A stretch of 45,960 nt of DNA from Candidatus Segatella violae. Lineage in GTDB: Bacteria; Bacteroidota; Bacteroidia; Bacteroidales; Bacteroidaceae. Below the pieces are notes generated by a model. It had not been told where the DNA came from. It saw nothing but the letters and a program-made list of their open reading frames with translations, and made no database searches. The position numbers were made by a program, and so were the translations under genes. Shown here in pieces: positions 1 to 7,635 of the stretch (positions within the stretch are counted from its first letter, which is position 1; the number at the start of each line of letters is the position of its first letter). The stretch is taken from NCBI GenBank assembly GCA_002440225.1, contig DJSH01000088.1, positions 33,757 to 79,716 of the forward strand, given 5' to 3'.

Positions 1-3000
1 GGGAATGCCTAGCTTCTCGATGCCCTTGCGCACCATGGCTATCTGGTTGCGGTAAGGCACGATGACACCCACCGCCTTTTGTGGGTCGAATTGTGCACCA
101 TAGAAACGATGGATTCGGCGCAGTATATCTACCACGATTTCTGCCTCGTTGGCATTGATTTTGTCCGATACGTTAGGCTCCTTGCAGAATTCGGAAGGGA
201 TGAAAATCATGCGATGCGCCTTCAGTGTGTCGTCGAGGCTATCCTGCGATGGGAGTGGGTAGTCAAGTTCCGTCTCCAACTGGTGTGGACAAGGTACAGG
301 CTCCAGCTTCTCCCTGCGGTAGAACATCTTGTTCGGGAACTCGGCTATCTCTGGGTGCATACGTCCCTGACGGCGAAGGATGCCGATGAAGTCGGTGCGC
401 TGCTCGTGGTCTTCCCAGTGGATGAGTCGCTCGAAGAGGGAGTTGCGGCAGTTAGTGAGACAGATGTCCTGCAAGATGCTCATGTCGATGGAAGCATTCT
501 TCTGGCTGTCGCTGATGGTTGGAATCGCCGAATCTTGTTCGCTCTGTTGTACCACGGCAGGCAACTGCTTGTAGTCGCCGATGAGGATGAACTTATCCAC
601 GGCGGAGAGCAATCCGATGAGGTTGGGCTCCAATATTTGGCTCGACTCGTCGATGATGGCGAGCTTGAAGTGCTTCAAGGTGAAGATGAATGGCTTCGAG
701 GTCATCATCGAGGTGGTGCCCACGATAACTCGCGTACCTATTATATATTGCTTGATGGCTTCAAGCTTCGGACAATCGGCGATAGCTTTCTCTATCAGAT
801 AAGGGCGGAATCGCTCGTCGCAAGAGTACTCGCTTCCCAAGCGGAGGAAAGGAATGCCCGAATCCACCAACATCTCGCAGATTTCATCCACGGCTCGGTT
901 GGTGTAGCTCATCAGAAGAATAGAGGATGCTGGTTGCTGAATGCTTCCCTTGTGGCTTGGGCTTCCGAAAGCAGGACTTGATGAACTAATGCTTTCTGCC
1001 GTAGGCATCCCTGTGCCGTCGTTCAAGGCTTCTTCCACCATAAACTTGAGGGCACGGCTGGTCTTTCCTGTTCCAGGAGGTCCCACGAGCAGGAAATAGT
1101 CTTCGGCTTGCTTGGCACGAAGGATGATGTCGTCGAGTACGTTGTCGTAATGTCGGCTCAGTGTGAGCGAGGAGTTGCGCCTTGGTGCACGCTGCCCCAA
1201 CAACAGGTCTCGTTTCTCTTTGGGAGCGCAGATAAACTGGTGCAGGTTGCGGATGCTTCCACCTGTCGATGCGTCGCTCGTTCCATGTTCGATGGCGTAG
1301 GGAAGGTTCATCTCGAAGATGTCGGCGTTCTGCTGTCCATCGGTCAAGTGAACCACGATTTCTTCGGAATGGATTTCTTGTAATACACCTTTATATAATA
1401 TAGCCTTTCTCACGTCGGGTTCTTCCTTCAGCTTGTAGGTGTAGAGGTACACCATGTCGCCGATGCGGAAGTTGGGCAGGAAGTCCTTGCCTTGGTCGGG
1501 TACGCTGAGGGTGATGGTGTCGTATCCGCTTCCCTCGTTGCTCTTTTCCTTCTTGATGATGTGGAGGTCGGTGTAGATGTTGCCGGCATCCTTCTTCTCT
1601 GCGAGTGGCATCGTCCAAAGGTCGCTGCTCGATGTGTTGGTGCCTTCCTGTGCTCCCACCTTGCTGATCATCTGCTCTCGCAACACGAAGGTCATCATGC
1701 GGCAGAAGTAAGCCTCTTCCAGTGGTGATAACGCATGGAGTGGGTCGGTGATGGCTGCGAGCTGAGGCTTCAGATACTTGTTGTAGAAGAAATCCTGTGT
1801 TCCTGCCACGTTGAGTACATCGGGCGTAAACTCGTTCAGTGTATGCTCGAAGCCTTCCTTGGCGATTTCAAAGGAGGCGGCGACGAGCTGGTTGCGATAT
1901 TCGATTGCCTCTTGGAATAGCTTGCGATAATAAGCCACTACCATCAATCCGTCTTGCGGCTGGTACTTGGAGTAGAGCAAACGGATGTTCACCCGGTCGT
2001 TGCTCAACTTGAAGTTGTGCTGCAATACACCATAGTAGAGCAGGAGCTGCACATAGTGAGGCTCCAACTGATAACTATGATAGCTTGGGTCCATCTGATG
2101 GGTCTCGATGTTCATGTTCCTGCCCGATTTCTGCTCCACCAAGAGCTTGCAGTCGGTGGTCATCAAATCGACACGTCCTTGTATGCCCAGTGCCTCGCAA
2201 ACGAACGAAGGCTCTAAGATGGCTTTCTTCCTGTCGTAGAGGCTTTCGCCACGGAAGGCACTCATCTTGGCTTGTGAGGCTGTGCGAGGAAAGAGAATAT
2301 CCACAACTTGTTGTAGGTTGAAGGCTTGCAGGTTGGCATCGGTATAGAATTTCTTGGCATCAAACCAAGGGCAGGTGCAAAACTCCAGGGCTTTCTCCCG
2401 GAAGTTCGATTTCACCGTATTGTTTACTTGGTACTTGCCATGGCTGTTGATGATGTCGTCGAGTGCCGCTCCCGCAAAGTTACCGAGCAGGGTGGCTTGC
2501 GTGTTGGCACGAGGCTTCATCATGTTCAGCAGATAGAGCAGGGGATGATGACCGAAGGCAGTGAAGCAAGTGGCTATGCTACTGATATCTACCAGATAAT
2601 CGGGCTCCACTACGATGAGTCGGGGTGTGATGATGGGTTGCTTCACCTGACAATCGAGCAGGTTGAGCTGCATCCCTTCCTTCAGTAAGTCCCAAAGATA
2701 AGTATGGTCGATATGGTTCTCTTCATCTTTCAGTCGCACGAGATATTCCTCCTCGTCGGCATCTTGGTCTATATCCACACGGATGAAGTCGCCGTCCCAG
2801 TTCTTCACGATGCAACGGATGCGACGATTGTTGATTTCCAATCCCTTTTGATAAGGGCGGTTGTGGTGGGGGATGAGCACGTTGAGTTCGTGAGGCACAT
2901 CCACCTCGAACACAGCGGAGATGAAAACCGCCAAGGCTCGTGCGTCGTATTTCAGGTCTTCGCTTGAAAGGGGCTCCTGTGAGTTGCTATGGCGGCGCAT

Positions 3001-3243
3001 GGTTTGGATGTCGATTTTATCGCCCACCTTGATGCCACGAGCCTTGCAGAGGTAATCTACCTGTGAGAAAAGGTTACCGAAGGCTTGCTTGGTATCCTTC
3101 ACTCCCTCGTGGCAACAGAGGATGAGCGTGTCGTGCATCATCTTGTTGCGGGTCTTTGGCTCCAGGTCGGGGCGCATTAAGAGGTCTCTTACTCGTTGGA
3201 ATAGCTCAGTTGCATTGCTGTCGCTTTTTGAATATTTATCCAT
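1..3243 (-). CDS. Dna2-like nuclease-helicase (5' part, runs off left edge)
   Basis: The minus-strand frame is open from ATG 3243 to base 1 (1081 codons, no stop), so the C-terminus is missing. Residues about 340-400 carry a RecB/Cas4/Dna2-type PD-(D/E)XK signature: GRVD with D359, then E370-x-K372. A helicase of superfamily 1B follows: Walker A GPPGTGKT at 721-728, Walker B DESSQ at 865-869, and a GDYKQLP motif III shortly after. The order nuclease then helicase matches Dna2 and related bacterial SF1 enzymes, which process DNA flaps or ends in the cytoplasm. Helicase motifs V and VI should lie beyond the window. The start is the first Met and is followed by a charged N-terminus. No clear promoter box was seen. 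It could also be annotated simply as an AAA-domain DNA helicase. Family call is firm, cellular role is inferred. Confidence 0.85.
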   Translation of the reverse strand, partial: MDKYSKSDSNATELFQRVRDLLMRPDLEPKTRNKMMHDTLILCCHEGVKDTKQAFGNLFSQVDYLCKARGIKVGDKIDIQTMRRHSNSQEPLSSEDLKYDARALAVFISAVFEVDVPHELNVLIPHHNRPYQKGLEINNRRIRCIVKNWDGDFIRVDIDQDADEEEYLVRLKDEENHIDHTYLWDLLKEGMQLNLLDCQVKQPIITPRLIVVEPDYLVDISSIATCFTAFGHHPLLYLLNMMKPRANTQATLLGNFAGAALDDIINSHGKYQVNNTVKSNFREKALEFCTCPWFDAKKFYTDANLQAFNLQQVVDILFPRTASQAKMSAFRGESLYDRKKAILEPSFVCEALGIQGRVDLMTTDCKLLVEQKSGRNMNIETHQMDPSYHSYQLEPHYVQLLLYYGVLQHNFKLSNDRVNIRLLYSKYQPQDGLMVVAYYRKLFQEAIEYRNQLVAASFEIAKEGFEHTLNEFTPDVLNVAGTQDFFYNKYLKPQLAAITDPLHALSPLEEAYFCRMMTFVLREQMISKVGAQEGTNTSSSDLWTMPLAEKKDAGNIYTDLHIIKKEKSNEGSGYDTITLSVPDQGKDFLPNFRIGDMVYLYTYKLKEEPDVRKAILYKGVLQEIHSEEIVVHLTDGQQNADIFEMNLPYAIEHGTSDASTGGSIRNLHQFICAPKEKRDLLLGQRAPRRNSSLTLSRHYDNVLDDIILRAKQAEDYFLLVGPPGTGKTSRALKFMVEEALNDGTGMPTAESISSSSPAFGSPSHKGSIQQPASSILLMSYTNRAVDEICEMLVDSGIPFLRLGSEYSCDERFRPYLIEKAIADCPKLEAIKQYIIGTRVIVGTTSMMTSKPFIFTLKHFKLAIIDESSQILEPNLIGLLSAVDKFILIGDYKQLPAVVQQSEQDSAIPTISDSQKNASIDMSILQDICLTNCRNSLFERLIHWEDHEQRTDFIGILRRQGRMHPEIAEFPNKMFYRREKLEPVPCPHQLETELDYPLPSQDSLDDTLKAHRMIFIPSEFCKEPNVSDKINANEAEIVVDILRRIHRFYGAQFDPQKAVGVIVPYRNQIAMVRKGIEKLGIP

Positions 3244-3287
3244 CTTTGAAGTTCTCGTTTTAACACTTGTTGGCTAATCTAAGACTT

Positions 3288-3327
3288 GGTACGGAGAGGG
3301 TACGGAGTTGGTACGGAGCGGGTATAG
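3288..3327. repeat. 11-bp tandem repeat upstream of the Dna2-like gene
   Basis: Three direct copies of an 11-bp unit GGTACGGAGnn (3288-3298, 3299-3309, 3310-3320) and a partial fourth (GGTATAG). They lie 45-85 bp upstream of the helicase start. The period is one helical turn, which suits side-by-side protein binding. Function unknown. Confidence 0.7.
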
Positions 3328-3403
3328 CCCAAATATTGTCAAAATAGGGCTGTTTTTAGCCAATAAATGTAACGAAGTGCTAATGAAATATAATCTAGAT
3401 GCA

Positions 3404-3441
3404 GCTTCTTGCATAAATATGCGAATACCTATGCAAGAAGC
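3404..3441. repeat. 12-bp inverted repeat downstream of the esterase gene
   Basis: GCTTCTTGCATA (3404-3415) and TATGCAAGAAGC (3430-3441) are perfect inverted arms around a 14-nt loop, 11 bp after the stop codon of the minus-strand esterase gene. No T-run follows on either strand, so it is a weak terminator at best. It could instead stabilise the 3' end of the mRNA. Confidence 0.6.
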
Positions 3442-3451
3442 AAAACATGAT

Positions 3452-4441
3452 TTATTGTCCTCCCAATCTCTCGAAGAAGGTGATGATTTCCTCGAAAGTC
3501 TTGAATTCATCGCTTCCAAACTCGATGCTGGTTCCCATGAAACCTTCCGCTGGGTGTGGGGCGATGAAGTAGTCGCCATAGAGCAAGTTCTTCTGGTTGG
3601 TGAAGATGATATGGTTGTAGGCTGGGGCAGAGAGGTATTCTTCTACCCAAGTCTGTACCTTCGCCATATACTCATGGTCGTTGGTCGGGGCTGAGGCAAC
3701 GATATATACGTTGTATGATTCTATCAGCATCTCGTAAGCCTTGTGCATACTGCTAGTTGCTTTCATGTAACTGTCGTGCAAGGCATCGAAGTCGATATAC
3801 ACGATAGGACGCTCTTTGCCGTTCTGCTTGTCGTCAATCCAACGGATAATTGGGCAGAGATAATGGAACGCCACCTTGTCGATGAGGCGGTGTTCGCCAT
3901 GGAAATGGATGGCTTGCGGATAATGCTCATGGAAGATGTCGAAGGTATGAACCACTGGGTCGTTGTCGCCGAAGAGGCCATACACTCGGGCTTGTTCTTC
4001 GGGCGTGACGTCCTGGAAGCAATGGGTAGTGATGTCCTTGTATTCCTTGATGAGACCTTTGGTTACCATCAACTCCTGAACGCCATCTTTGCGAGGGTTC
4101 TGGAATTCCTGCTTGCCCGTCATACTGCTCATCGTGTTGCCCATCTCGAAGGCAGGGTTCACGAGGATGCGGTCTGTGCCTTTCAGCATTTCGGTATACA
4201 TACCGCCCATCGAGGTACCGATGATGAGGTCGGGCTTCTCCGTCTCCACCATCTTCTTCAACATTTCCACAGCTTCCTCTGGATGCACTGGGATGTCATC
4301 AGTCACAAGCGTGGCGTTAGGCATGAGTTCTTGCAACAACTTCACGGTGCCGCTCTGTCCAGAGGAGAGGAAACCGTGTACATACATAATTTTCTTGCCC
4401 GACATCAGGTCGGGAAATTGCTTGATATATGGATTCTCCAT
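3452..4441 (-). CDS. YqiA-type alpha/beta-hydrolase fused to a HAD-like domain
   Basis: 329 aa, no signal peptide, so probably cytosolic. Residues about 17-200 are a small alpha/beta-hydrolase of the YqiA/YcfP kind: HGF loop at 22-24, nucleophile S77 in GTSMGG, an acid candidate in FGDNDPVV and a late GEHR histidine. Residues about 210-329 look like a HAD-type 5'(3')-deoxyribonucleotidase fold: an IDFD motif after a beta strand, a YIVASAPT segment resembling HAD motif II, then a conserved K and GDYFI near the end. The first half is a putative esterase; the second half would be a phosphatase or a decayed one. The substrate cannot be read from sequence. The gene has its own promoter (4506-4513) and stands alone between a helicase and an ATPase gene. 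Confidence 0.75.
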   Translation of the reverse strand: MENPYIKQFPDLMSGKKIMYVHGFLSSGQSGTVKLLQELMPNATLVTDDIPVHPEEAVEMLKKMVETEKPDLIIGTSMGGMYTEMLKGTDRILVNPAFEMGNTMSSMTGKQEFQNPRKDGVQELMVTKGLIKEYKDITTHCFQDVTPEEQARVYGLFGDNDPVVHTFDIFHEHYPQAIHFHGEHRLIDKVAFHYLCPIIRWIDDKQNGKERPIVYIDFDALHDSYMKATSSMHKAYEMLIESYNVYIVASAPTNDHEYMAKVQTWVEEYLSAPAYNHIIFTNQKNLLYGDYFIAPHPAEGFMGTSIEFGSDEFKTFEEIITFFERLGGQ

Positions 4442-4505
4442 TGTTTCTTGTATTTAAAAAACGTCTATGTTTTTTGTCTTATGTCTGTAACGTTTATGTT
4501 ATGGG

Positions 4506-4513
4506 CAAAGTTA
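4506..4513 (-). promoter_or_regulatory. Putative -7 box of the esterase gene
   Basis: TAACTTTG on the minus strand fits the Bacteroidetes -7 consensus TAnnTTTG and lies about 65 nt upstream of ATG 4441. No convincing TTG -33 element is visible at the expected distance. Confidence 0.5.
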
Positions 4514-4603
4514 CAAAAAATATAAATACTCTTATAATAAAGGTGTTTATAATTATGGATAATTAACCCTTTGGGAGGCATTCCATTTGTAACTTTCTCC
4601 GAG

Positions 4604-5806
4604 TTATTCTAGTAATCCAAACATCCACAAAGGGATTTTGCCACCATATCCTGTATCAATGTCATCGACTGCCAAGAAACTTTTGGATACGTCTTTTATT
4701 TGGTCAAACTTTTTGTTCTTGCCGCCTACTTCAAAAGTATAAAGGCTATCCACTAAGAAATCCCCCTTGCCACTAAAAGTAACCTCATGATTGCGCATCA
4801 ACTGATTGGCAAAAAACGTCTCCCTGATATTGCCAATGTCTGCGCGAGGGGTCAAGGCATACATCAAGTTGGGATTCTCCAAATAAACTTTCTCTGGTTT
4901 AGCTAACTGCCCCATTGTGTTTTTCCCGTTATATAATAGGTTGACCAACGCCGATTTCTTCAGCAAAGCCAGCATCTTATTGATGGACTGGCGTGGTACC
5001 TCTATGTTTTTGCTAAGTTCTGTGGCATTTACGGAAAATGGAACCATTTGCGAAATCAAGGCGAAGAATCGCTTGAGTTTTACCACAGTGGAATACTCGA
5101 TTTTTTCTACGGCAGGAATATCTACCTCTATGATGTTTGCAGCTATCTGCTGTAGAATTTTCTCGTAAGAATCAGTGACTTCTTTATAGAAAGGATAATA
5201 GCCATAGTGGAGATAATCTTGAAACTTTGGCAAAATCTTGACTTCTGAAGTAATGTCAAGTCCAATTTTGACATGATTCTGCAATAAATCCTCCAAGGAA
5301 ATTTTTGGTACGTTCATGATGTCATAAAATTCCAAATATTCCCTAAAAGACATGCCATACATATCATAGAAAACACAACGGCGAGATAAATCAGCCAGAG
5401 TGTTGTCTATTTGTAACATGGAAGAACCAGTAAAGACTACTTGCATTTCCGGATAGCGATCATAGATATTCTTGAGTTCCATCGACCATGTGACGAATGG
5501 ATAATGATGTACTTCATCAACAAAGAGTACAGTGCCACCATGCAGATAATGATATTCTGCAACATCAATCAAGTGATGATTGGTAAACCAAAAATCATCC
5601 AACGTTACATAGAGAGCCTTGTTATTAGCGAGATAATGCTCTTTGAGATACTGCTTAAGCATTGTTGTCTTACCTACTCCACGAGCTCCCTTGATACATA
5701 TCAGTCGGTTCTCCCAGTTAATCTCATGATAGAGATAGCGCTTATGTTCTATGCTGATACTGGCTATCAAGCGGTCTGAATTGATGTACAAGTCGTCTAT
5801 TTCCAT
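4604..5806 (-). CDS. AAA_14 / DUF4143 ATPase
   Basis: 400 aa, cytoplasmic. Walker A GARGVGKT at 40-47, Walker B LFVDE with D97-E98, a sensor-like VFTGSS segment, then the C-terminal DUF4143 region with a winged-helix-like part (about 230-300) and a restriction-endonuclease-like tail (SGKGDFLVDSLYTFEVGGKNK). This is the common Bacteroidetes ATP-binding protein family of unknown biological role. It is monocistronic. Its promoter is overlaid by three palindromic repeats (5847-5933), suggesting that the gene is autoregulated or that the repeats are a recognition element of the system. The start ATG 5806 is supported by a TATCTTTG box 27-34 nt upstream. Confidence 0.85.
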   Translation of the reverse strand: MEIDDLYINSDRLIASISIEHKRYLYHEINWENRLICIKGARGVGKTTMLKQYLKEHYLANNKALYVTLDDFWFTNHHLIDVAEYHYLHGGTVLFVDEVHHYPFVTWSMELKNIYDRYPEMQVVFTGSSMLQIDNTLADLSRRCVFYDMYGMSFREYLEFYDIMNVPKISLEDLLQNHVKIGLDITSEVKILPKFQDYLHYGYYPFYKEVTDSYEKILQQIAANIIEVDIPAVEKIEYSTVVKLKRFFALISQMVPFSVNATELSKNIEVPRQSINKMLALLKKSALVNLLYNGKNTMGQLAKPEKVYLENPNLMYALTPRADIGNIRETFFANQLMRNHEVTFSGKGDFLVDSLYTFEVGGKNKKFDQIKDVSKSFLAVDDIDTGYGGKIPLWMFGLLE

Positions 5807-5832
5807 ATCTTATTATCTTTTGATTACAGCTG

Positions 5833-5933
5833 CAAAGATACAAAATGTTATTTAGAAATAACACTTTTTGGTGAAAAATGTTATTTAGAAATAACACTTT
5901 TGTGCGAAAACTGTTATTTTGGAATAACACTTT
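5833..5933 (-). promoter_or_regulatory. ATPase promoter overlaid by three 33-bp-spaced palindromic repeats
   Basis: The minus strand has TATCTTTG (5833-5840), a perfect TAnnTTTG box. Directly upstream lie three copies of a roughly 22-bp unit, GTTATTTnGAAATAACACTTTT-like, starting at 5847, 5880 and 5913, that is every 33 bp (three helical turns). Each unit contains an inverted repeat (GTTATTT / AAATAAC). Repeat 1 occupies the spacer/-33 region, so a protein bound there should control the promoter. The third copy has two changes in its centre. Confidence 0.75.
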
Positions 5934-5950
5934 CTAGGTTTGGGAACAAA

Positions 5951-5980
5951 AAAGAGGACTACCCATCACAGGCAGTCCTC
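5951..5980 (-). terminator. Rho-independent terminator (copy 1 of the TldD tail)
   Basis: Stem GAGGACT (5954-5960) / AGTCCTC (5974-5980). On the minus strand it is followed by a run of six T. It is near-identical to the terminator at 7555-7586 and belongs to the duplicated 3' end of the TldD-like gene. Confidence 0.85.
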
Positions 5981-6017
5981 CTACGAGAGAGAATTATTAT
6001 TATTGTTTTATGATTTC

Positions 6018-6089
6018 TTATCGCTGCAAAGGATAAGGGATGGCTGGAGCCTTCTCGCTGCGAGGAGTGTTGCTGCTCAACTCGATGTT
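6018..6089 (-). pseudogene. 3' stub of a second TldD-like gene
   Basis: On the minus strand, 23 codons plus stop read NIELSSNTPRSEKAPAIPYPLQR, the same as the C-terminus of the TldD-like protein except for D to N at the first position. The DNA over the coding part is almost identical, and the similarity continues through the untranslated spacer into the terminator (5951-6088 versus 7555-7706). The stub begins immediately after the stop codon of the glutaminase-like gene (TGA at 6091-6093). It is the remnant of a duplicated or replaced gene and is not expressed as a protein by itself. Confidence 0.8.
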
Positions 6090-6090
6090 C

Positions 6091-7518
6091 TCATTTGAAT
6101 TCTTCCTCATTGAAAGGTATATTATGTATTTTGTTGTATGCTAATAGTGCCAATCTTTTGTCCCAATTAGGTGTTCCTATATATTTACAAACAAAATCTG
6201 TCATTAAATAATTGTTATAGTCAGAAATGTAACCACTGAATTTACCGTCTGAATATTGACAGAAAGTGTCCCCTGGCCATTCTTCTTTACCGAGTCTTTC
6301 TGGTGCTCTCTTGTCTTTGGGACAATCAGTACTATAGCATAAGTCTGTCCATTCTCGTACGCTGATTGGCTGGTCGGGACGTAGTGAAGGATCGATAATA
6401 ACTTCTTTAATTTTATAATCAGATGTTTGTACTTTTAATAAAATGGCTACATGATATTTCCATTGGTAGCATTCTCCATTAACTTTTGGGTTTAAGTTGT
6501 CATATAGGAAAAGTTTATTGCATTCAAATCCCATTTCATTCAAAATTCTCCTCATAGCGTGAGCCCTAGCAAAGCATCCGTCTTCTGCAAAGTAAAATGG
6601 AATGCATGGATGGTCATTTGGACGCTGTCTGTTACTACATGAGTATAAACATATTTGACTAAATGCTTTTTTAAGTTCTTCTTCTGTTAAAACACTGCAT
6701 TTTCCTATAGGTGTCTTATGGGTAATAGAGGGTGCGGTCTTATTTTCCTGCGTTCTATGAACAGGTCGGATTTTTATAGGGGCAATAGGAGCAATAATTG
6801 GTGCGACTTTATTTTCCGTGATTTTATAAGCTGGTAGAATTTTTATTTTTACAATGTCTTTTGTATCACATATATATTTTAAGCCAACGTTTAGTTTTCG
6901 CTTTTCCGCCGTTTCAAGAATCTTTTTGGCGTATTCGAAGCTCTTTGCATCGCAATTGAGATAAAAGTAGCTAGCAAATGGAGTGACATTGATGAGATAT
7001 CTTTGACCTGTTGATTCTTGTCCACAGCAATTGGCATAACAATTTAGCCAATCATTTGTTTCTAAATTCGTTTTTTCAACTTCTATCTCCCCTGTTGGAA
7101 TGATAAATGAATCCTCTGCTCTAGTTCTATTCTTGGCAATATTTAATCTTATGGAACATACTTCGAGATTTTGTACATCATATTTCAGTTCTACGTTAAA
7201 GTTGTTATAATAAGCCAAATTGATGATGTCATTGCAAGCTTTTTGGTTTTGAGAGTTTAACTTCAAATGATATTTTGGCGAGATGGTGTCTTCTTGTATA
7301 TATAGACTCATTTTGTCTTTGTCCTCAAAGACATAACGTGGCACAATAGATGTGGTGAGGTTTTCACATTTTGATGAGGACAAAATCAAGTGGGTCTTTT
7401 CGACTCCATAATGTCCAAATTCACTTTCTGTTGTTTGTTCTATGGATGAACAAGAGTTGCATAAGCAGCAAAAGAGGCTTATGTGTAATAATGTTATTAT
7501 AAGTTTAATGGTTTTCAT
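6091..7518 (-). CDS. Exported protein-glutamine glutaminase-like enzyme
   Basis: 475 aa with an N-terminal signal peptide and a cysteine-rich region near residues 17-23 that may be a lipidation site. The C-terminal half matches protein-glutamine glutaminase (deamidase): C315 in GCFARAHAM, H356 in YHVAILL, D376 in IIDPSL. The spacing C-41-H-20-D equals that recalled for the Chryseobacterium enzyme triad. Such enzymes deamidate glutamine side chains in proteins, using a papain-like Cys-His-Asp triad. Residues about 30-240 hold two similar SVVRA-like halves of unknown role, perhaps a pro- or binding region. It lies behind the TldD-like gene of the SusCD locus but beyond a terminator, 117 bp away, and its stop codon abuts a TldD-tail stub. 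Local DNA is AT-richer than the TldD gene, which suggests a later arrival. Family call is strong; substrate is inferred. Confidence 0.8.
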   Translation of the reverse strand: MKTIKLIITLLHISLFCCLCNSCSSIEQTTESEFGHYGVEKTHLILSSSKCENLTTSIVPRYVFEDKDKMSLYIQEDTISPKYHLKLNSQNQKACNDIINLAYYNNFNVELKYDVQNLEVCSIRLNIAKNRTRAEDSFIIPTGEIEVEKTNLETNDWLNCYANCCGQESTGQRYLINVTPFASYFYLNCDAKSFEYAKKILETAEKRKLNVGLKYICDTKDIVKIKILPAYKITENKVAPIIAPIAPIKIRPVHRTQENKTAPSITHKTPIGKCSVLTEEELKKAFSQICLYSCSNRQRPNDHPCIPFYFAEDGCFARAHAMRRILNEMGFECNKLFLYDNLNPKVNGECYQWKYHVAILLKVQTSDYKIKEVIIDPSLRPDQPISVREWTDLCYSTDCPKDKRAPERLGKEEWPGDTFCQYSDGKFSGYISDYNNYLMTDFVCKYIGTPNWDKRLALLAYNKIHNIPFNEEEFK

Positions 7519-7554
7519 GATGTGATGTTGTTTATATGTTTATTGAATTTTGTT

Positions 7555-7590
7555 AAAAAGAGGACTACCCATCACAGACAGTCCTCCTAT
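7555..7590 (-). terminator. Rho-independent terminator after the TldD-like gene
   Basis: Stem GAGGACT (7560-7566) / AGTCCTC (7580-7586) with a T5 run on the minus strand at 7555-7559. It ends the SusC-SusD-lipoprotein-TldD transcript and lies only about 40 bp before the glutaminase-like start, so that gene needs read-through or its own promoter. No TAnnTTTG box was found in this gap. Confidence 0.85.
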
Positions 7591-7635
7591 AAGAGAGAGA
7601 TTTTTTTAATTATTATTTCGTCAAATCTTGTCGTC

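Noticed and set aside
79..981. 300-aa plus-strand ORF
   Set aside because: It lies opposite the Dna2-like helicase, whose minus-strand frame has all helicase motifs; the plus-strand product has no recognisable motif.
3743..4525. 260-aa plus-strand ORF opposite the esterase
   Set aside because: His-rich low-complexity antisense product; the minus frame carries the catalytic motifs and a promoter.
5742..5930. Small ORF with 11-residue repeats (VLFLNNIFHQK type)
   Set aside because: It is simply the translation of the 33-bp promoter repeats; it overlaps the ATPase promoter and has no ribosome-binding site or family resemblance.
5847..5933. Short CRISPR-like array
   Set aside because: Only three units with 11-bp gaps, gaps similar to each other, no cas genes. 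Operator-like repeats fit better.
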